Below are positions 61,757 through 64,000 of a stretch of DNA of 64,000 nt, piece by piece. Source of the DNA: Kribbibacterium absianum. GTDB taxonomy: Bacteria > Actinomycetota > Coriobacteriia > Coriobacteriales > Atopobiaceae. Within the stretch, counting starts at the first letter, position 1. Each line of letters starts with the position of its first letter. The notes beneath the pieces are model-generated. The model had not been told where the DNA came from and searched no databases. It saw nothing but the letters and a program-made list of their open reading frames with translations. The stretch is from NCBI RefSeq assembly GCF_030067705.1, contig NZ_JASJEX010000001.1, forward strand, positions 248,001 through 312,000, read 5' to 3'. The position numbers and the translations under genes were made by a program.

Positions 61757-62386
61757 TCACACCTCGTACGCGCCGCACGCGCGGATCCTCTCGAGGAGCG
61801 CGTCGCAGTCGCGGGTGAAGTGGAACCCCTGCCAGCCCGCCTTCTCGGCCCCCTGGCAGTTGAGCTCGGAGTCGTCCACAAAGAGGCACGTCTCGGGGGC
61901 CACGGAGAACGTCTCGCAGAATCGCTGGTAGATAGCGGGGTCCGGCTTCATGAGCTTCTCCTCGGCGCTCGTGAGGATGCCGCTCATCACGGGGCAGAGC
62001 GGGATGCGCGGCTCGAACTCGTTGCGGAAGCGGATCGACACGTTCGAGAGGAGCCACACGCGGTAGCCCGCGTCCACCAGGCGGAAGCCGAGGTCGTTGG
62101 TCTGCGTCAGGATCCGCTGTTGCGCCGGGAACGTCGCGAAGGCCTGGTCACAGGCGTCCCACAGGCGCTCCGGCAGGGAGGCGTGCGCCACCGTCAGCAT
62201 CGTGTCGCAGCTGATGACGCCCGCGTCCAAGAGCGGCCAGGTGCTGCTGCAGAAGAGCGCGTCGCAGACGAGCCGCGCGTCGGGCTCGTTGCCGGTGTAG
62301 GTGAGCGCGTACTGCATCGGCTCCCAGGCGAGCAGCACACCGCCCATGTCGAAGACCACGTTCTGAATCGGGCGGCTCTCGGGCAT
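61757..62386 (-). CDS. HAD-superfamily hydrolase, YihX-like
   Basis: A 209-aa HAD phosphatase. Motif I is NVVFDMGGVLL: the nucleophile Asp is present, the second Asp of DxD is Gly as in FDxGGV-type relatives such as YihX. Motif II WLLSNVSIRF, motif III Lys in KLMKPDPAIY, motif IV FVDDSELN. An alpha-helical cap lies between residues 17 and 90. Probably acts on a sugar phosphate or nucleotide. ATG with GAGAGGAG. Confidence 0.85.
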   Translation of the reverse strand: MPESRPIQNVVFDMGGVLLAWEPMQYALTYTGNEPDARLVCDALFCSSTWPLLDAGVISCDTMLTVAHASLPERLWDACDQAFATFPAQQRILTQTNDLGFRLVDAGYRVWLLSNVSIRFRNEFEPRIPLCPVMSGILTSAEEKLMKPDPAIYQRFCETFSVAPETCLFVDDSELNCQGAEKAGWQGFHFTRDCDALLERIRACGAYEV

Positions 62387-62418
62387 CCGGGCTCCTCTCG
62401 CCAGTGATGGGACGATCT

Positions 62419-62441
62419 TGTCTCTTTGAACTGTCTCACCG
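62419..62441. repeat. Family F sequence, copy F2
   Basis: TTGTCTCTTTGAACTGTC then TCACC, the same as 56843-56863 except for one or two bases, here upstream of the HAD gene and near the oxidoreductase promoter. Confidence 0.6.
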
Positions 62442-62568
62442 CACCAGTGTCCCACTTTTGGTTTCCGGACGGGAAAGGCGGGGCGCCGTTCACGGATGGA
62501 CATTTCTGAATATGAACTCAAAGGACTACCATTACGCAACCCGGAAGCCCCAAAGAGAGAGGAGCGCC

Positions 62569-64000
62569 ATGGACCCACAGTACGACGTGGTGGTCGTCGG
62601 CGCAGGCAACGGAGGCCTCATGTGCGCGGCGCAGTGCGCCAAAAACGGCCTCAAGACGCTGGTGCTCGAGAAGCACAACCTGCCGGGCGGGTGCGCCACG
62701 ACGTTCGTCCGCGGCCGCTACGAGTTCGAGGCGTCGCTGCACGAGCTCTGCTCCGTGGGCACCGCCGAGAAGCCCGACGAGGTCTACCGGCTCTTTGAGA
62801 AGGTCGGCGCCGACCCGGACTGGCGCTACGAGCACACGATGTTCCGCGCCGTCTGCACCGCGCCGGACGGCTACGACGTGACGCTCTCCGGCACCGGCGA
62901 CGACCCGTGGGACACGTTCGCCCAGTGCGTCGAGGACGCCGTCCCCGGCTCCAAGGAGGGCGTGCTCGCGATCCGCGACCTCGTCGAGCATGACAAGGAC
63001 GCGGTGGCCTACATCACCAAGATGAAGGGCAAGCTCAACCCCCTCCGCATGATCACGCAGTACGCGGACTTCATGCGCATGGCCGCTTACTCGGCCGAGG
63101 ACGTGATGGTGGCCCTCGGGCTACCGGCCAAGGCCCGGAACATCCTCTGCACCTACTGGGGCTACCTCGGCGTCCCCACCGACGAGCTCAAGGCCTTCCA
63201 CTACTTCAACATGGTGGACGGCTACGTCACGGACGGCGCCGCGTTCCCGCGCCTCAAGAGCCACGGTCTGTCCGAAGGCCTCGCGAAGGTCATCCTCGAC
63301 AACGGCGGCGACATCTTCTACAACACCGAGGTCGACGGCTTTGTCTATGACGGCAACGGGGCCGTCTGCGGGGTCACCGCGGGCGGGAAGGAGTACCGGG
63401 CCCGTCGCATCGTCTCGAACATCCTGGCCAACAACGTGTGGAACCTCTCGCCGGCCAAGAACGTGCCCGACAAGGCCCGCCAGCTGGCCAACGCGCGCTC
63501 CTTTGGCATCAGCGTCTTCACCATCTACCTGGGCCTCGACATCTCTAAGGACGAACTGGGCCTCGGCAACTACACGACGTTCATCCAGAAGAGCCCCCGC
63601 GCCCGCGACCAGTACGACCTGCGCTCCAACAAGGGCTTCTATATCGTCAACTGCCTGAACGAGATCTTCGACGAGGCCACGCCCGAGGGCACGTGCCAGC
63701 TGTTCTTCACGGCGCAGCTGGATGGCTCGGACATCCCCGACGACCTCACGCCCGAGGAGTACAAGGACTGGAAGAACAAGCTGGCCCAGAGCTACATCGC
63801 CGACGCCGAGAAGGTCCTCGGCGTGGACATCTCCTCACACGTCGAGGAGGTCGTGGTCGCGACGCCGGTCACGTTCGCCCGCTACCTCGGCACTCCGACG
63901 GGCACCATCTACGCCTATCGCACCGCCGGGTGGGACTCGGTCATGGCTCGCATGAGCGCGCAGTTCACGGACAACACGGTGCAGTCCCTCTCGTTCGTGG
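62569..64000 (+). CDS. NAD(P)/FAD-dependent oxidoreductase, CrtI/phytoene-desaturase-like, truncated by window end
   Basis: The first 477 codons of a flavoprotein. DVVVVGAGNGGLMCAAQCAK (residues 6-25) is the FAD dinucleotide fold and LEKHNLPGGCATTFVRGRYE (33-52) the characteristic second motif of phytoene-desaturase/retinol-saturase-type enzymes. The stop lies beyond the edge. In gut Coriobacteriia such proteins are diverse and the substrates unknown. ATG with GAGAGGAGC. It is divergent from the HAD gene. Confidence 0.85.
   Translation, partial: MDPQYDVVVVGAGNGGLMCAAQCAKNGLKTLVLEKHNLPGGCATTFVRGRYEFEASLHELCSVGTAEKPDEVYRLFEKVGADPDWRYEHTMFRAVCTAPDGYDVTLSGTGDDPWDTFAQCVEDAVPGSKEGVLAIRDLVEHDKDAVAYITKMKGKLNPLRMITQYADFMRMAAYSAEDVMVALGLPAKARNILCTYWGYLGVPTDELKAFHYFNMVDGYVTDGAAFPRLKSHGLSEGLAKVILDNGGDIFYNTEVDGFVYDGNGAVCGVTAGGKEYRARRIVSNILANNVWNLSPAKNVPDKARQLANARSFGISVFTIYLGLDISKDELGLGNYTTFIQKSPRARDQYDLRSNKGFYIVNCLNEIFDEATPEGTCQLFFTAQLDGSDIPDDLTPEEYKDWKNKLAQSYIADAEKVLGVDISSHVEEVVVATPVTFARYLGTPTGTIYAYRTAGWDSVMARMSAQFTDNTVQSLSFV

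Overview
The window is GC-rich, gene-dense bacterial DNA. Gene content points to an anaerobic, host-associated actinobacterium of the class Coriobacteriia (Olsenella/Atopobium- or Eggerthella-like): high-GC codon use, many GTG/TTG starts, a DUF5692 membrane protein, Fe-S flavoprotein reductases, [NiFe]-hydrogenase maturation genes, family II pyrophosphatase and a subtype-B-tannase-like lipoprotein. The taxon is inferred from content only; there is no rRNA here.

Layout. 0-8 kb: end of a solute-binding protein gene, nucleoside hydrolase plus MFS transporter, nitroreductase plus NUDIX, a metallophosphoesterase and a large TPR membrane protein. 8-11 kb: zinc-type ArsR/SmtB repressor with its operator and a P1B metal ATPase, then initiator tRNA-fMet. 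11-18 kb: deaminase, lipoprotein, HsmA-like and ABC-2-like membrane proteins and aminopeptidase C, interleaved with structured repeats. 18-24 kb: TetR, DUF5692, the two aconitase-X subunits and an old-yellow-enzyme flavoprotein, which together look like a dehydration-plus-reduction catabolic operon. 24-26 kb: a phosphate transporter gene broken by a 144-bp inverted copy of part of that flavoprotein gene. 26-30 kb: a two-gene module of unknown function bracketed by 78-bp direct repeats, then a DUF1648/GntR pair. 30-34 kb: hypB, a 991-aa Fe-S flavoprotein and hypA. 35-45 kb: envelope and housekeeping genes (LTA-synthase-like enzyme, LOG protein, coiled-coil cell-wall hydrolase, flavodoxin, lipase, a degenerate NagA homologue). 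44-50 kb: MacB-type ABC exporter, DegV, Fic. 50-54 kb: tannase-like Tat lipoprotein without its catalytic serine, coupled to a VanZ-RDD fusion. 54-56 kb: a PD-(D/E)XK-like protein gene flanked by two diverged copies of a palindrome array. 56-64 kb: pyrophosphatase, NhaA, GtrA, a NYN-LOTUS RNA-associated protein, a HAD phosphatase and a truncated FAD oxidoreductase.

The most unusual property is the density of short, structured, interspersed intergenic repeats. I can separate six families (called A-F here). A: eight 29-nt hairpins, mostly with a GGGACAGTCCC core. B: about 15 copies of a 29-nt unit with two alternative centres. C: three copies of a roughly 120-180-bp multi-hairpin element with covarying stems. 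D and F: paired hairpins. E: two 250-bp palindrome arrays whose internal spacing is identical and always a multiple of three. No transposase, integrase, RAYT or cas gene lies in the window to explain them.
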